From: Dryomyza anilis
Taxonomy: Eukaryota > Arthropoda > Insecta > Diptera > Dryomyzidae
Reading direction: 5' to 3'
Length of the DNA: 64,000 bases
Assembly (NCBI GenBank): GCA_951804985.1
Contig: OX638131.1
Coordinates: forward strand, 42,164,044 to 42,228,043
The notes under the pieces: generated by a model
Told to the model about the DNA's origin: nothing
The model's input: only the letters and a program-made list of their open reading frames with translations
Database searches by the model: none
Translations under genes and position numbers: made by a program
Shown here: positions 26,977-38,061 of the stretch, one piece after another
How positions within the stretch are numbered: position 1 is the stretch's first letter
Layout of the letters: each line of letters begins with the position of its first letter

Positions 26977-27699
26977 TTTTTTTTTTCAGGAACCGTAAAT
27001 AACGGTTATTCTTATTTTTTTTTTTTTTAATGAAAAAAATCAACGTGTTATAAAATAGGTACGCAAGTTTTGAGAATGCAGAATCAATTATTTTCGCATG
27101 CAGAATTGAAATTTGCAGTGATTTTTATTTAACGATTATTTTTATAATGATCGAGCTTTCAAAAAGGTGGAGTTTTAAATAATTGCTTTGATTAAGTGTT
27201 ATACCAAATAAAAGAAAATTCAATATCCAATAAACATTTATCACAACATTTTGAAATTAATTCACTGGTTTAAGAGAATTCTATAGAAGAACTCGAAAAA
27301 TGTAATTTTTTGGACAAAAATTTAAATCAAAGCTGCATTTCAAAAATTTCTAAAAATCGAAAAAGCGATCAATACGTGCTCTCTCTATTTCGCATAAATA
27401 TTACCCATATATTTTTTGTCATTGATAGCTATATTAATTAATTTTTATGCTTGCTCAGAAATAAAAATCAAATTTCAATTTTTACTTTAAAACATCAAAA
27501 ATAAAAATTAATTTTTATTTTTTTGCTCAAGAATAATGATTATTTTTTGATTTATACTTTTTTACTCAAAAATAAAAATTAGGGTGCGCGGCTTTCTGCT
27601 TAATTTGTTGTGCGATGGAAACGATAGACTCTAAAACTAATTTGGGTGATGTTAGTGAACAGTTTCGATGGCTCACGTATGATAGTGGTCAACGTTACT
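26977..27699. other. Very AT-rich DNA with ATAAAAATTA motifs
   Basis: No gene. Around 27430-27585 short blocks of AAAAATAAAAATTAATTTTT and its near-complement recur and could form weak hairpins. Confidence 0.5.
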
Positions 27700-28211
27700 A
27701 AAAATAATTTGGCCGAGCTGTGTGTGCTATATTTGTACGCAAAGTGGTTAATGCCGTAATTAATGGTTAATGTAGTTTGTATCCGAAAGACGGGGTAAGA
27801 GCTTATGTTAGTAATGTTTGTTCTAATAAATATTATTCTTACATATACTCAGTTATACTTTACTCAGTTATACTTTACTCAGTTATACTTTACTTAAAAT
27901 ACTTTGTTCAAATTTATTTATATGTTCATGAAAAATATGTTAAATATTTTTCATTATTTTCAAATTGTTTTCACTTCCAATTTTACTTTTGTTCAGAACG
28001 TTTCATTGATATTTTACAATAAAAACTATTTGTTCAGCTGAAAAGGACCTGGGATTTATTTAATCGTAATAATGTTTTACTCTCGAAGGTTAGGCAAGAG
28101 GTAGCGAAGTAATAATAATTTTTATTTTTGATGTTGACAGTCGCTGGGATCGAATCGGGGACTTTTCAGCTCATGGTCCAACGCACAAACCAATCGAGCC
28201 ACCGACGCTAC
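27700..28211 (-). mobile_element. tRNA-derived SINE, degenerate copy S1, interrupted
   Basis: The minus-strand head (28211 leftwards) reads GTAGCGTCGGTGGCTCGATTGG..GTGCGTTGGAC with a B-box-like GATTCGATCCC (near 28146-28156), matching the heads of the SINE copies at 42325, 53894 and 62494. The body (GAGCTGTGTGTGCTATATTTG, CCGAAAGACGGGGTAAGAGC) matches their bodies but with losses. A 250-bp insertion at 27820-28069 splits the copy. It is the most degraded, probably oldest, of the four. Confidence 0.75.
27820..28069. mobile_element. 250-bp insertion inside SINE S1
   Basis: TAATGTTT occurs on both sides (27812-27819 and 28070-28077) and the interrupted SINE sequence (AATGTTTTACTCTCG in other copies) continues on the right, so this is an insertion with an apparent 8-bp target duplication. 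It contains three tandem copies of a 16-bp unit, ACTCAGTTATACTTTA (about 27847-27895), and a possible AATAAA near 28019. I cannot assign it; 8 bp would suit hAT or P-type elements. Confidence 0.6.
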
Positions 28212-31200
28212 TACCAAAACAGATTCACCCCAAAAACTTCCAATGACGCACTCGGGTGCTTTTGTGGAACAGATTCACCCAACAAAGTTCCAAGTTCCGT
28301 AATGAGTCCAACATTTCTGGTGTCGAAAATTTTTGTCAAATGTAAAATATGATATGCATTGCATTTCAAATGAAAATAAAACGTAAACGAATTAATCTAA
28401 AAAAACTGGGTTCGTTCAAATTCTAGAAATGATTCTTAGTTTCACGTAAAAGTTGATTTTTTTTTCTTGTGTGCAAAATACTGTCGGACAAATTTCCAAG
28501 CAATTGTAGAACTTTGTAACATTTATATGGACATTTTTTTCGCTACACATTTTTATCAGTTCCAGTTATATTAAAAAAAAGAGAGAACCAGAATCCTGTT
28601 CCGATTTTGGTTCCAAACATTTTCTAAATAACGGTTCTGATGTCTGATGGTTCTGAGGAAAAATATATGTCTATGGTAAAAATATAATTGTGATTGGTAA
28701 AATATCTATTCCATCTGGCATTTAATATGTTCTCGAAAACTTCCAAAGTCCACAAAATAAGTTTTATATAAATAAAATTAGAAAACATAATAAGAACCAA
28801 ATCAATTATATATATGTCAGTACAATTTGTATGTAGGTGTATGAATTAAGGTGATCGGGTTTAGGGTATCCTTTGGCCAATCAATCTCCTTTTATTTCCG
28901 TCTAGGTGATAAAAATGGATGAATAACGGTAAATACAATTTCATTTTTCCTGTAACTTATAAAAAAAGTATATTTTGTTACTGAAGGTACGCGGGTCCCT
29001 CATTGCCCTGATTAAGGGGTAAACAATTAAAAAAGGTCTCCAAGGTAAACCAAAAACTATTCTTAAATAATATAATTCTCACAAAGTTTAAGCACCCTAG
29101 CTTAATTGGAACATAAAAAAAATTAACTTCAAAAATGCAAAAGGTACACGGGTACCTCGTCGCTCTCAAAAATGCTCTTACTTGACTTCTCTGCTCGTTT
29201 TTTTTACCGCTTTTGTACTCTTACTGCTGCTTACGTTTTATTTAAAGACTTCCTCGTAGTGTGGCGTTTACTTAGTGGTACCACTGCTCATTCTAACTTC
29301 TTCGCTGTTGACTTGCTCTGCATGCATCTTATATAATGTTGCTTGATTTCCCTACATCAACTCCTATACATGTGTGTCCTTCTTATATCCGTTCATTGAT
29401 GATCTCATTCAGCTGCTCTTCTTATATCTGATGTCGCTATTTTCACTTTTTTGTTCATTTGTGTTCAAAACCGGCTCGAGCCCCCATGTAGGAATGGCTA
29501 TCTTTGCAATCAAACATCTGGTTTTATTTTACGTTTTTTTAAAATGTCTATTTTATTTCATATTTTATATTTCTTATATTGTTAGTCCTATATAGTCCTA
29601 TTTAGTCCTATACTATAATGAACATTAAAACTAAGTTAACAAATTTATCTTTTGTGTACAGTCATTTGTGTGCAGTAATGTTTGTCTATTTAATGTGTTC
29701 GGTTTGATCTGTCTCAGTCTGTTAGTTCGTCAATCTCCCAGTCCCACATTTATGTCAACAGCATTCAACATGTAAATAGAAATTTCGTTTACAAAAGAAA
29801 TTTACCCAAATTTAGTATGAGAATATTTTACAAGCAACTTTTTTTATGTGAAACGTAAATATATTTGTATAAACATTTTGTTCTTTATTTACGTATTAAA
29901 CTATTTTATGTGCCAATATTTGTTTACTAAATTTTGTTGCGGAACAATTTTATTTTTCTTAAATTATGCGTAAATTGATTTTTTACGTGATCAGAAATTT
30001 ACGGTTTTGGTATGAATTCCCTAATTGAATAAAAATGCAATTTTGTTATAATAAAAAGTTCATTCCTTTTCACAATTTCTTTTTGAATTAATTGTTAAAT
30101 AATCAGTTTACCGTAATATGTAACATTAAGCTAAATCCTTATTAATCTGAATTTCTAATCGCGCACACGTGTGTTTAAAACATTGCGTTTTTGCTTTTTA
30201 TTTAAAAATATTTTTCCTTTCACTAGTCACTAGTTTCCATAGTATGAAAATAACATAAAATAAAATACTAAAACTATAATTTATACGACTTCCTAAAACA
30301 TTTCTATGACAACAAAAAGTAATTTTTTAATACTGGGGATGTAATGAATGAAAGTATTGTTGTGGTTTCGAAATGCTTAGTATACAAAAATATATATTAA
30401 AGAAATTCATGCCAACTGCATAAAACTCGTAAATATATGTAAGTTTTTATTTAGTAGAACTGCATGCAAAATTAGTAAGGGGATTCATATCAACCGCGTA
30501 AAACTCGTAAATAATGAAAATTTCACAAATCAAAGAAATTTAAGTTAAATTGGTATGAGAATATATATTACGAGCAATTTATAAATTTATCTGCCGGTTT
30601 TTTATATGGGAATACACGTAAACAGTACACATCATAACCATTTTCTTCTATATTTTCGTTAGTTGTCAATAAAACTATTTTTGTAGCATCCGTTCCCAAG
30701 ACACAAATCGTTCCGTATACAAATTGGAACATGAGTTGATGAATATTTAAAAGAGGTAAGGATGAATATATAGAAGGAATATTTAGAATGATGAATAGTT
30801 AGAATTCGCGGAGTATTCTTCGAAGGTAAAATTATACAACAACTCGCGGAAAACAAGTCCATCCAGCGATGCTGTATCAAAGTTAACTCTGAAAAGAAAT
30901 AGTTTTCCATCACGTGTTGATAATTTCAATCCCATGAAATTTTATTTTCACTTTTACAGATAAAATGTTTTGAGTTGACACTTTTTTACACCATTGGATT
31001 ACATAATTGTTGTGGACAAATCTGGCTCCGTTTTCATTTTTTATAGTAGTCGAATGTCAAAATAACTCAAGAACTCAGGATGTTTGCTATCAGATGAAGA
31101 TATTGAAACTTATGGGATGTTTGAATATTTGCTAAAAGGCGTAACTATAAACAGATAGTTGCAGCAAAACTTTTATAAATATCGTCTTTCCTTAGTGCAG

Positions 31201-31837
31201 TATCGATACAGTGTTAACGTACCGTATTTAAAAAAAAACATAGTGATTTATTTTATTTCATTATATTTATAATATATATTAATATTTATTTATATCGACC
31301 TTTTAGTTCTAATAAGTTGTGTTTCGTCAGGCTCGAGGTCAGGTTTGTTAATTTAGAAAAAAAAACCTTTTTGTTTTTTTAAATTAATTTGTTTTTTTTA
31401 TTTTTCAATATTTCGGACACTTTCGATAAGATCCATCGTCATTTTGTAATTTTTATGTAGATTTTTTGGATTTTTCTGATGTTCTTCTTGAAAAAAAAAA
31501 TGTTGACGACTTATTCTGTATTATTAAGAAAGACGCAATAAATGACACCTTAGAAACACTAAAATAAAATTACCAATAACACTAAAATAATCTACCATAT
31601 ACACTGCAATTTGTTACAACTACACATTGAAATGATTTTTTCTTCTCTTCACCTTATAAATGTTTGGCTTTTTTCACTTGGCTTCTTTCAGAAGCGACTG
31701 GCGCAGTTTCATCTCAGCGGCCAAAAGCGATCCACGGTTGTCATTTAAGGCCATTTAAGTAAGTAAGTAATAAGTTATTTTTCGTATTATGCAATAAGTG
31801 AATATAAATCATTTTTATTACGTATTTTATATATTAA
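28212..31837. other. AT-rich intergenic DNA, no gene recognised
   Basis: Short direct repeats are visible: ACAGATTCACCC at about 28219 and 28268; AGGTACGCGGGTCCCTC at about 28985 and AGGTACACGGGTACCTC at about 29141; and motifs such as GGTATGAGAATAT and CATAAAACTCGTAAATA recurring between 29810 and 30560, which suggest decayed repeats. Small frames (29374-29595, 30659-30913) have no recognisable domain. Confidence 0.5.
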
Positions 31838-32422
31838 CTAACCGGACCCGTGCACTACTCGTGCAATGATTTCGTGAATGCAAGGATATGGAGTGATTTT
31901 ATTAATATAAAGAAACATTTTTATTATTAGTTTTCGATAGTCTAATTGATTTGGTGGGTTTACAATATATTCCAAATTTTAAGTAAATTTCGAGCAGAGT
32001 TTTGTTTGTTTTCTTTTTATTTTTTAATTTGTGTCATTACTTTTGTTTGTGTATTTGCTTTTTTTTGTTTTTGTTTTTGTGTTTTGCCTTTGAGTTTTGT
32101 TTTTGTGTTTTTGTATTTTTGCTTTTGTGTTTTGATTTTGTGTTTGTGCTTGTGTTTATGTTTTATTTTGCTTTCATTTTCCTTTTCCTTTTGCTTTTGT
32201 GTTTTTGTTCTTGTTTTCCTTTTGTTTTTGATTTTGTGTATTTGCTTTTGTTCTTGTGATTCTGCTTTTGGTTTTGATTTTGAGTTTTTGTTTTTGTTTT
32301 CCTTTTGTTTATTCATTTGTGTTTTTGCTTCTGTGTTTTGCTTTTGTGTTTTGTTTTTGATTTTGTGTCTCTGGTTTAGGTTTTTGTGTTTTCGCTTTTC
32401 TTTTGTTTTTGTTTTGTGTTTT
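31838..32422 (-). mobile_element. Partial non-autonomous Helitron (copy D)
   Basis: The left end, CTAACCGGACCCGTGCAC, is the reverse complement of the 3' end of the other Helitrons here (hairpin around GCACGAGTAGTGC followed by GGTCCGGTTAG; the canonical CTRR has decayed to TTAG). The shared block GATATGGAGTGATTTTATTAATATAAA follows, then the (GTTTTT)-like tract to 32422. The 5' part is missing; a DINE-1-like element starts at 32423. The 163-codon hydrophobic plus frame and the Lys/Gln-rich minus frame here are artefacts of the tract. Confidence 0.75.
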
Positions 32423-32559
32423 TATACCCTACACTAAGAGTGAAAGGGTATATTCAGTTTGGTACGCCGTTTGTAATACCCAGAAGGAAGCATATCCGGT
32501 ACGGAAAAATATATATATTCTTGATCAGCATGACCTCCTGACTCGATTTAACGATGTCC

Positions 32560-32606
<47 letters not shown>

Positions 32607-32635
32607 CGTTCGTCTGTCTGTTGAAATCCCTAGTA

Positions 32636-33009
32636 AAGGGTTTTTCAATAAGAGCGCTACAATACAAAAGTTTTTTTTTAAATAAAACAAAAACGGATTT
32701 GGATATCAATGAAATTTTTTATTCCTGTAAAAGTACGTTCGATGCCATTATGTATGGAACTCGATTTCTTTTGCATGGCCACCACGGGCACGCTTGCAGA
32801 AGTCCAGACGCTGAATCCAGTTTTCGACGGTTTTCAAGAATAAATCGGCCGATACTGCTGCAATTTAACGTTCGGTATTCGTACGAAGTTCATCAATCGT
32901 CGCTGGCTTGTTGGCATAGACCATAGACTTGACGTAGCCCCACAGGAAATAATCTAACGGCGTCACATCGCACGACCGAGGCGGCCAATCGACTGGACCT
33001 ATGTGCGAA
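32636..33009 (-). pseudogene. Tc1/mariner-superfamily transposase, C-terminal relic
   Basis: The minus strand encodes WPPRSCDVTPLDYFLWGYVKS (roughly 32920-32985), the region with the third catalytic acidic residue of a mariner-like DDE transposase, then YANKPATIDELRTN, an in-frame TAA, and AAVSADLFLKTVENWIQR. The complete enzyme would cut and paste a TIR element. Most of the protein, including the first two catalytic residues, is absent. The right end (element sense) at 32636 abuts a TA and the sequence GGGTTTTTCAATAAGAG, a likely TIR remnant. It interrupts the DINE-1-like copy; the uninterrupted sequence is seen at 35150-35260. Confidence 0.8.
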
Positions 33010-33367
33010 GAAATTGGCGAGATCGGATCATTGTGACCTGTGATCTGACCATTTATATTCAAAAATACCTCATATAAAATTTACATAAAATGATCAATTT
33101 TACTGTATACGTGCTTAGGTAAACTTTTTTGATCAAATATATATTGAAATCATGCTCAAATTCATGAAAATAATGTTTTCCGCCGATACGACTTGTGGTT
33201 CCAAAAAAAAAAATCGAAATTCGGTAAACCTACCCATTTGTAAATATGGGTATTAAATGAATGGAAATTCTTCAGCGAGTGAAAGTTTGTAATTATTTTC
33301 AGGATTCGTATACCCTGGTGACCTATATATCACTTTGAATGGTAACCACACATATGTGTAGGGTATT

Positions 33368-33391
33368 TATAGTCGGCTTAGACCGACTATA
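33368..33391 (+). other. 3' terminal hairpin of DINE-1-like copy Y1
   Basis: TATAGTCGG, loop CTTAGA, CCGACTATA: a perfect 9-bp stem. The equivalent hairpin in copy 2 (about 35604-35627) has two stem mismatches. Confidence 0.85.
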
Positions 33392-33415
33392 ATTTTGATA
33401 ATCCTAACTATCATA

Positions 33416-33889
33416 TTATAAACCAAAATCAAGTTAGTCTTTTACTACTTGGTGTGACTTGTTTCTGAGATTCACGCGACGACCGTCGTTGTCCGTGGCA
33501 GTCACAAATATTTTGCACCAAATCTGAATGTACATTAAAATGCATATATTTTTTTACAGGCATTATCAAATCATTAGTTTTCAAATTAGTCAATTTATTT
33601 CTTGAATATTTGCAATATCAAACTCTTCAAACAAGACTGTTTTAGCAAAACACCTTTGCAAAACCACACACAACCGTTAAATTCGCCATATTGAAAGCGA
33701 CTAAACTTTGTCTGTTTGCAAATGTAATACGATGCTGACACAAGAGTGGACATATTCGAAATTCGAAGATTTAATTGCTAAATGTCACTTTTGAAGGGAC
33801 TGCGTTCGTAAATGTTGGTATTTCAAACACAAATTAAAAGAATTGCCATAACTACACCATTTACAAATGTAATTCAGAAAAGAAATGTA
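33416..33889. other. AT-rich DNA, nothing recognised
   Basis: No frame, repeat or element identified. Confidence 0.5.
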
Positions 33890-34275
33890 AATTTTTAAAT
33901 TTCAAATGGACATTTTCTGAATTTCAAATGGAAATTTCTGAATATCAAATGAAATTTTCTGAATTTCAAAAGGAAATTTCGGAATTTCAATTGATGCATT
34001 CTGAATTTCAAATGGAACTTCTGAATTTGTATTGATGTCTTTCGAATTTCAACTGGAATTTCTGAATTTCAAAAGATTTCTTTTGAATTTCAAATGAAAT
34101 TTTCTGAATTTCAAATGGAATTTTTTCTGAATTTCAAATGGAATTTTATGAAAGTGAATTTTATGAATTTTATGATGTATTCTGAATTTCAAATGGAATT
34201 TCTGAATTTTAATTGATGTCTTTTGAATTTAAAATGGAATTTCTGAATTTCAATTGATCTTTTCTGAATTACATT
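33890..34275. repeat. Minisatellite, unit about 21-22 bp
   Basis: Imperfect tandem copies of a unit like TTTCTGAATTTCAAATGGAA, roughly 17 copies, with variants TTTTGAATTTCAAATGAAA and TTTCTGAATTTTAATTGATG. No coding frame is kept through the array. Confidence 0.9.
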
Positions 34276-35013
34276 TGTAACTTCAAAATCAAAGTTTTGG
34301 TAAAGGTTTGCAGAATCAGATTTCTTAATAAATTTTGTATTCATATTTATGCTCTAACTCTAAATGCGACGGACGATGGATTGCATTTATCGCAGTTGAT
34401 TTACTTTTTTTTTTCAAATAAAAACACTATTACGTTATTCAAAGACTTTATATTTCTAAGAAATCTGATTTAGGAGTACACACAAAAAATTCCTATGGTG
34501 ATATTAACTATAATCTGGTCTTAATTAACAACATATTTGTTAATATAAGGTCAACAAGAAATGTTTGTTTCCCATTTTTCACATTTTTCATTGTTATATT
34601 AATAATTTGTCTTATTCACTTAATAAAATACTTTTGTCTGTTAGATGAACAAAATTATGTTGTTCGACGAACAAAATTATGTTGTTCGACGAACAAATTT
34701 ATTTTGTTCTATAAACAAATTTATTTTATTTGAAATATATATATATATTTTAGTACGCCCTGTGACTTTATAATAAAGAGAAAAAATTGTGTCAATTTCT
34801 CTTCTTATTTTAAAGTCACATGTCGACAAATACCCCCATCATGCATGATCCCTGTGATGGAAAATTGTAAAGTCGTGTCTTGAAGGCTTCTTATTACACA
34901 GTGCCGTTCCACTTTCTTTCACCCCATCCAGAACAAGGAGTGAAGTTGCTAAAATTAGCAAATGGCCCTTGAGACTGATTCAGTATTCCATACAAACTAT
35001 GTAAAGTATATTT
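34276..35013. other. AT-rich DNA with a short palindromic tandem repeat
   Basis: At 34650-34700 the unit AAAATTATGTTGTTCGACGAAC occurs twice in tandem, followed by a diverged third; each contains the perfect palindrome TTGTTCGACGAACAA. Nothing else recognised. Confidence 0.6.
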
Positions 35014-35650
35014 TTATAAACTACACTAAGAGTGAGGGTATATTCAGTTTGGTACGTCGTTTGTAACACCCCCGGTTTGGAAAAATGTACATATTCTTGT
35101 TCAGCATGACCTCCTGACTCGATTTAAAGATGTCCGTCTGTCTGTCCCTCTGTCTGTCTGTTGAAATCACGATTACAGAAAAATTAAAACAGCTAGAATG
35201 AAATTTCTAATTTATATTACTTATATATCTACGCTGCACCAACATAAAAATTGGCATGATCGGACCTTTGTGACCTGCGAACCGACCACTTACATTCAAA
35301 TACCTTATAAAATTTACATCTATCGATGAATTTTACTTTATACGAACTTAAGTAAACTTTTTTTTGCCAAATATCTTTATGCTCAAATATATGAAAATAT
35401 TGTTTTCTCGAGAACTGACGTGTGGTTCGCGAATAAAAATCGAAATTTGTTATACCTACCCATTTGTACATATGGGTATCAAATGAAAGGAAATCCTTCA
35501 GCGATTTCAAGTTTGTAGGTATTTTCAGGATTTGTAAACCCTGGTGAGCTATGCACCTTTTTAAGTGGTTACTGTACACATTATCACATATGTGTAGGTT
35601 ATTTATAGATGGCTAAGACCGACTATAGCTTACATAATTCTAACTAACTT
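35014..35650 (+). mobile_element. DINE-1/Helentron-like element, family Y, copy 2
   Basis: Homologous to copy 1 along its length: CTACACTAAGAGTGAGGGTATA, TTCTTGTTCAGCATGACCTCC, a short GTCTGTCC tract, the block AATTGGCATGATCGGACC, TACCCATTTGTACATATGGG, and the terminal GTGTAGGTTATTTATAGATGG..CCGACTATA. It lacks the mariner insertion of copy 1 and so serves as an empty-site reference. The minus frame 35229-35579 is not a gene. Confidence 0.78.
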
Positions 35651-36543
35651 AATCAGACCAACTATCACGATATCCCTACATCAAAATTTTAAATTATTTA
35701 AAAAGGTTTAAATTATTTAAAATGGTTTAAAATAAATTTTTACGCATTTAAGTGGAGACTGTGAAACGCAGAAAAACTTAAGTAGACAAAAAATCTTAAA
35801 TTTTCCGCAACTCAAATTTTACCTAAGTGGGCAGTGAAAGCGGGCCTAATGCCCGTAACTTCAACGAGCAGAAATCTATTGAAATCTATGCGAAGAAGTT
35901 ACGAAATTTTGCTTACACGATTGATAACTAAGCACCAGTAGATATAGCACCATACCAGTAGATATATTCATTCGTTAAATTTACGGGAATTTGGTTGGAT
36001 AACTTGGAATGGAATAATTAATTAATAAATGTTCTTATTTTTTTCCTGTAGGAGGATTTTGTTTTTTATTACGCCAATATTTATTACTAAAAAATAATTT
36101 TGGTAAATTTAGAATATAACGTTGATTTCGAGTTAAAAATAATGTTAGGGCCCGTTAAAAATTACTGAAAATGCAGTAAAAATAAATAGTACTGCATAAT
36201 ATAAAAATAATTACACAGAATACAGTAATTTTTACTGCAGTAATTTTTTGAGTGTACCCAAGTAGCACAATCAATTGAGAAAGTAAACGTTATATGGCAT
36301 AAAACTCTATGAACATCATGTAGCTACTGTAAGAGTAGGACTTTATAAGTCCTATTAAATTCACTGAGTAAAGGTTTATTGCAACTCGTATACAGTGACA
36401 TTAGTGACTTTTGTTGTAGGGATTACCCAACCTTAATACAGGTGTCACGACGATTGCATACCTATCTTCTATGCACGAGGACTAGGGTTCGAGTCCTGCC
36501 TGCGACAATATATTTTTTTAAATTCATTTTTTATTTGTATTTA
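35651..36543. other. AT-rich DNA, small decayed inverted repeats
   Basis: Around 36160-36255 the motifs TACTGAAAATGCAGTAAAAA and ACAGTAATTTTTACTGCAGT face each other, possibly a MITE remnant. A tRNA-like GGGTTCGAGTCCTGCC lies at 36487-36502 without convincing other arms. Confidence 0.4.
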
Positions 36544-37510
36544 TCCTATTATTAATATAATAAATCTGTTTGTACGTTTGTTCCGCTTCTCCGTCTAAAC
36601 CGCTGATCCGATTTTCTTGAAATTTTACCACAGATGCGGTATGATCTGAAAGGAATGATAGGCTATATATGGGCGGGATTAGACAAAGAGGCGTGGAACC
36701 TCCCATACAACATAAACATTCAATACGATATAACTCGCCACTTTCACCAGCTACGAACATGAAACAAAAACACAAATACAAAAAAAAAGCACAAAACAAA
36801 AGCAAAAATACAAAAACAAAAGCAATAACATAAAACTAAAATCTAAACTAAAGGAAAAACAAAAAAAAGGTAAGATAAGAAAAAACTCACCACACTAAAT
36901 CTTACCACAGTAATACTTACTACACTAAAACTCAACAACACTAAAATTCACCACACTAAAACTCACCACACTAAAATTCACGACAAAAAATCAACCACAC
37001 TAAAATTCACCATACTAAAACTCACCACACTGAAACTTACCACACTAAAATTCACTGCACTAAAACTCACCAAAATAAAATTCTCCACATAAAAATTCTC
37101 CACACTAAAACTCACCACAATAAAATTCAACACAATAAAATTCACCACTCTAAAACTCTCCACACTAAAAATTCACCACACTAAAACTTCTACTAGGAGA
37201 AACTCTTCGGGTAAGAATTCTGTGGGAAATAATTCTACCGGTTCTATGGAGAAAAATTTTCGGCGAAGATTTCTACTGGGAAGAATTCTACGGCGAAATA
37301 TTCTACTTGGAAAGATTCTATGGGGAAGCGCAGTCAGAGAAAGAATTTTCTTTGATAAAAGTTGTTTTGGTGGAGAAATATTATTTGGTTACTACACAGC
37401 GAAGCACGGTCCCCTGATATAAATAATAAAAATGTTTTTATATTAATAAAATCGCCCCATATCCTTTTATTTACAAAATCTTGGCACGAGTCGTGCACAG
37501 GTCCAGCTAG
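36544..37510 (+). mobile_element. Complete short non-autonomous Helitron (copy A)
   Basis: Starts TCCTATTATTAATATAATAAA after an A (36543) and ends in CTAG (37507-37510) before a T, with a hairpin GCACGAGTCGTGC at 37484-37496 ten bases upstream of CTAG. TC start, 3' hairpin, CTRR end and insertion between A and T are the Helitron hallmarks. Inside: the conserved block with AGGCTATATATGGGCGGG, an A-rich tract, about 20 copies of a 15-bp unit (CTCACCACACTAAAA, 36885-37190), then the GAATTC/TACGG minisatellite (about 37200-37335). No Rep/helicase is encoded. The 61-codon minus frame is the 15-bp unit read in one frame. Confidence 0.9.
36885..37190. repeat. 15-bp minisatellite inside Helitron A
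   Basis: About 20 imperfect copies of CTCACCACACTAAAA. The same unit, in the other orientation, is in Helitrons B (43465-43935) and C (52095-52325). Confidence 0.9.
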
Positions 37511-38061
37511 TTATTAATATATATTAATAGTTTGTGTTTGTGTTTGAGTTTGTGTTCGCAAAGAAAAATGTTACCCTGCAAGATAGTGTTTGTGTTCTCA
37601 TGACGTACAGTACATGTAACACGGTTTTTTTAATATTTGACGAAAAAAAAACATATGCATATACGAAATATTCCTTATATGTATTATATACATATAGGTT
37701 CATTTTATTATGGCCTTTTGAAGTCCAACATCACTTGATTAATCATTTTTTTTTTTTTTGGTAAATATAATTCAAATTTTTATTGGATTTTTAGTTCTTG
37801 TGTAATATTGTTGGTTGAAGACATTGAAAATAAGTAACCTAAATACAATTAGTGTAAAAATTCTATTCGTTTTCATAATTAATATGTAGTTTAATATATT
37901 TAACTACCATCTTTTATTTAAATTCTGACAAGCAAGAGCAATAAAGTTATTGCAAGAATAAAAGCAAGAACAATATAATATGTACCTATGCAAGAGCAAG
38001 ACTTTGTTTACAGGAACAAGATTACCATTTCTTGCCTAGCTCTTGCAAATGATTTTCACTA
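37511..38061. other. AT-rich DNA, nothing recognised
   Basis: A CAAGAGCAA-type short repeat (about 37930-38050) is the only structure I note. The 76-codon frame at 37534-37764 has no recognisable domain. Confidence 0.45.

Larger units (their letters stand above)
32423..33415 (+). mobile_element. DINE-1/Helentron-like non-autonomous element, family Y, copy 1
   Basis: Starts TATACCCTACACTAAGAGTG. Subterminal inverted repeat: ATACCCTACAC near the left end and GTGTAGGGTAT at 33356-33366. A GTCT microsatellite lies at 32551-32627. A 3' hairpin at 33368-33391 has a 9-bp perfect stem (TATAGTCGG/CCGACTATA) and a 6-nt loop. This set is the architecture described for fly DINE-1 elements, non-autonomous relatives of Helentrons; the sequence TATATATATTCTTGATCAGCATGACC also recalls that family. 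It matches copy 2 at 35014-35650 and is split by a mariner-like fragment (32636-33009). Confidence 0.8.

Noticed and set aside
32017..32316. Lys/Gln/Asn-rich minus frame
   Set aside because: Opposite strand of the same T-rich tract; composition artefact.
32403..32690. Ser-Val-Cys-Leu repeat peptide on plus and Thr-Asp-Arg-Gln on minus strand
   Set aside because: GTCT microsatellite of the DINE-1-like element.
36440..36510. tRNA or SINE head near GGGTTCGAGTCCTGCC
   Set aside because: The T-loop text is good but the T stem pairs poorly, the D and anticodon arms are not convincing, and no body shared with the SINE family follows.
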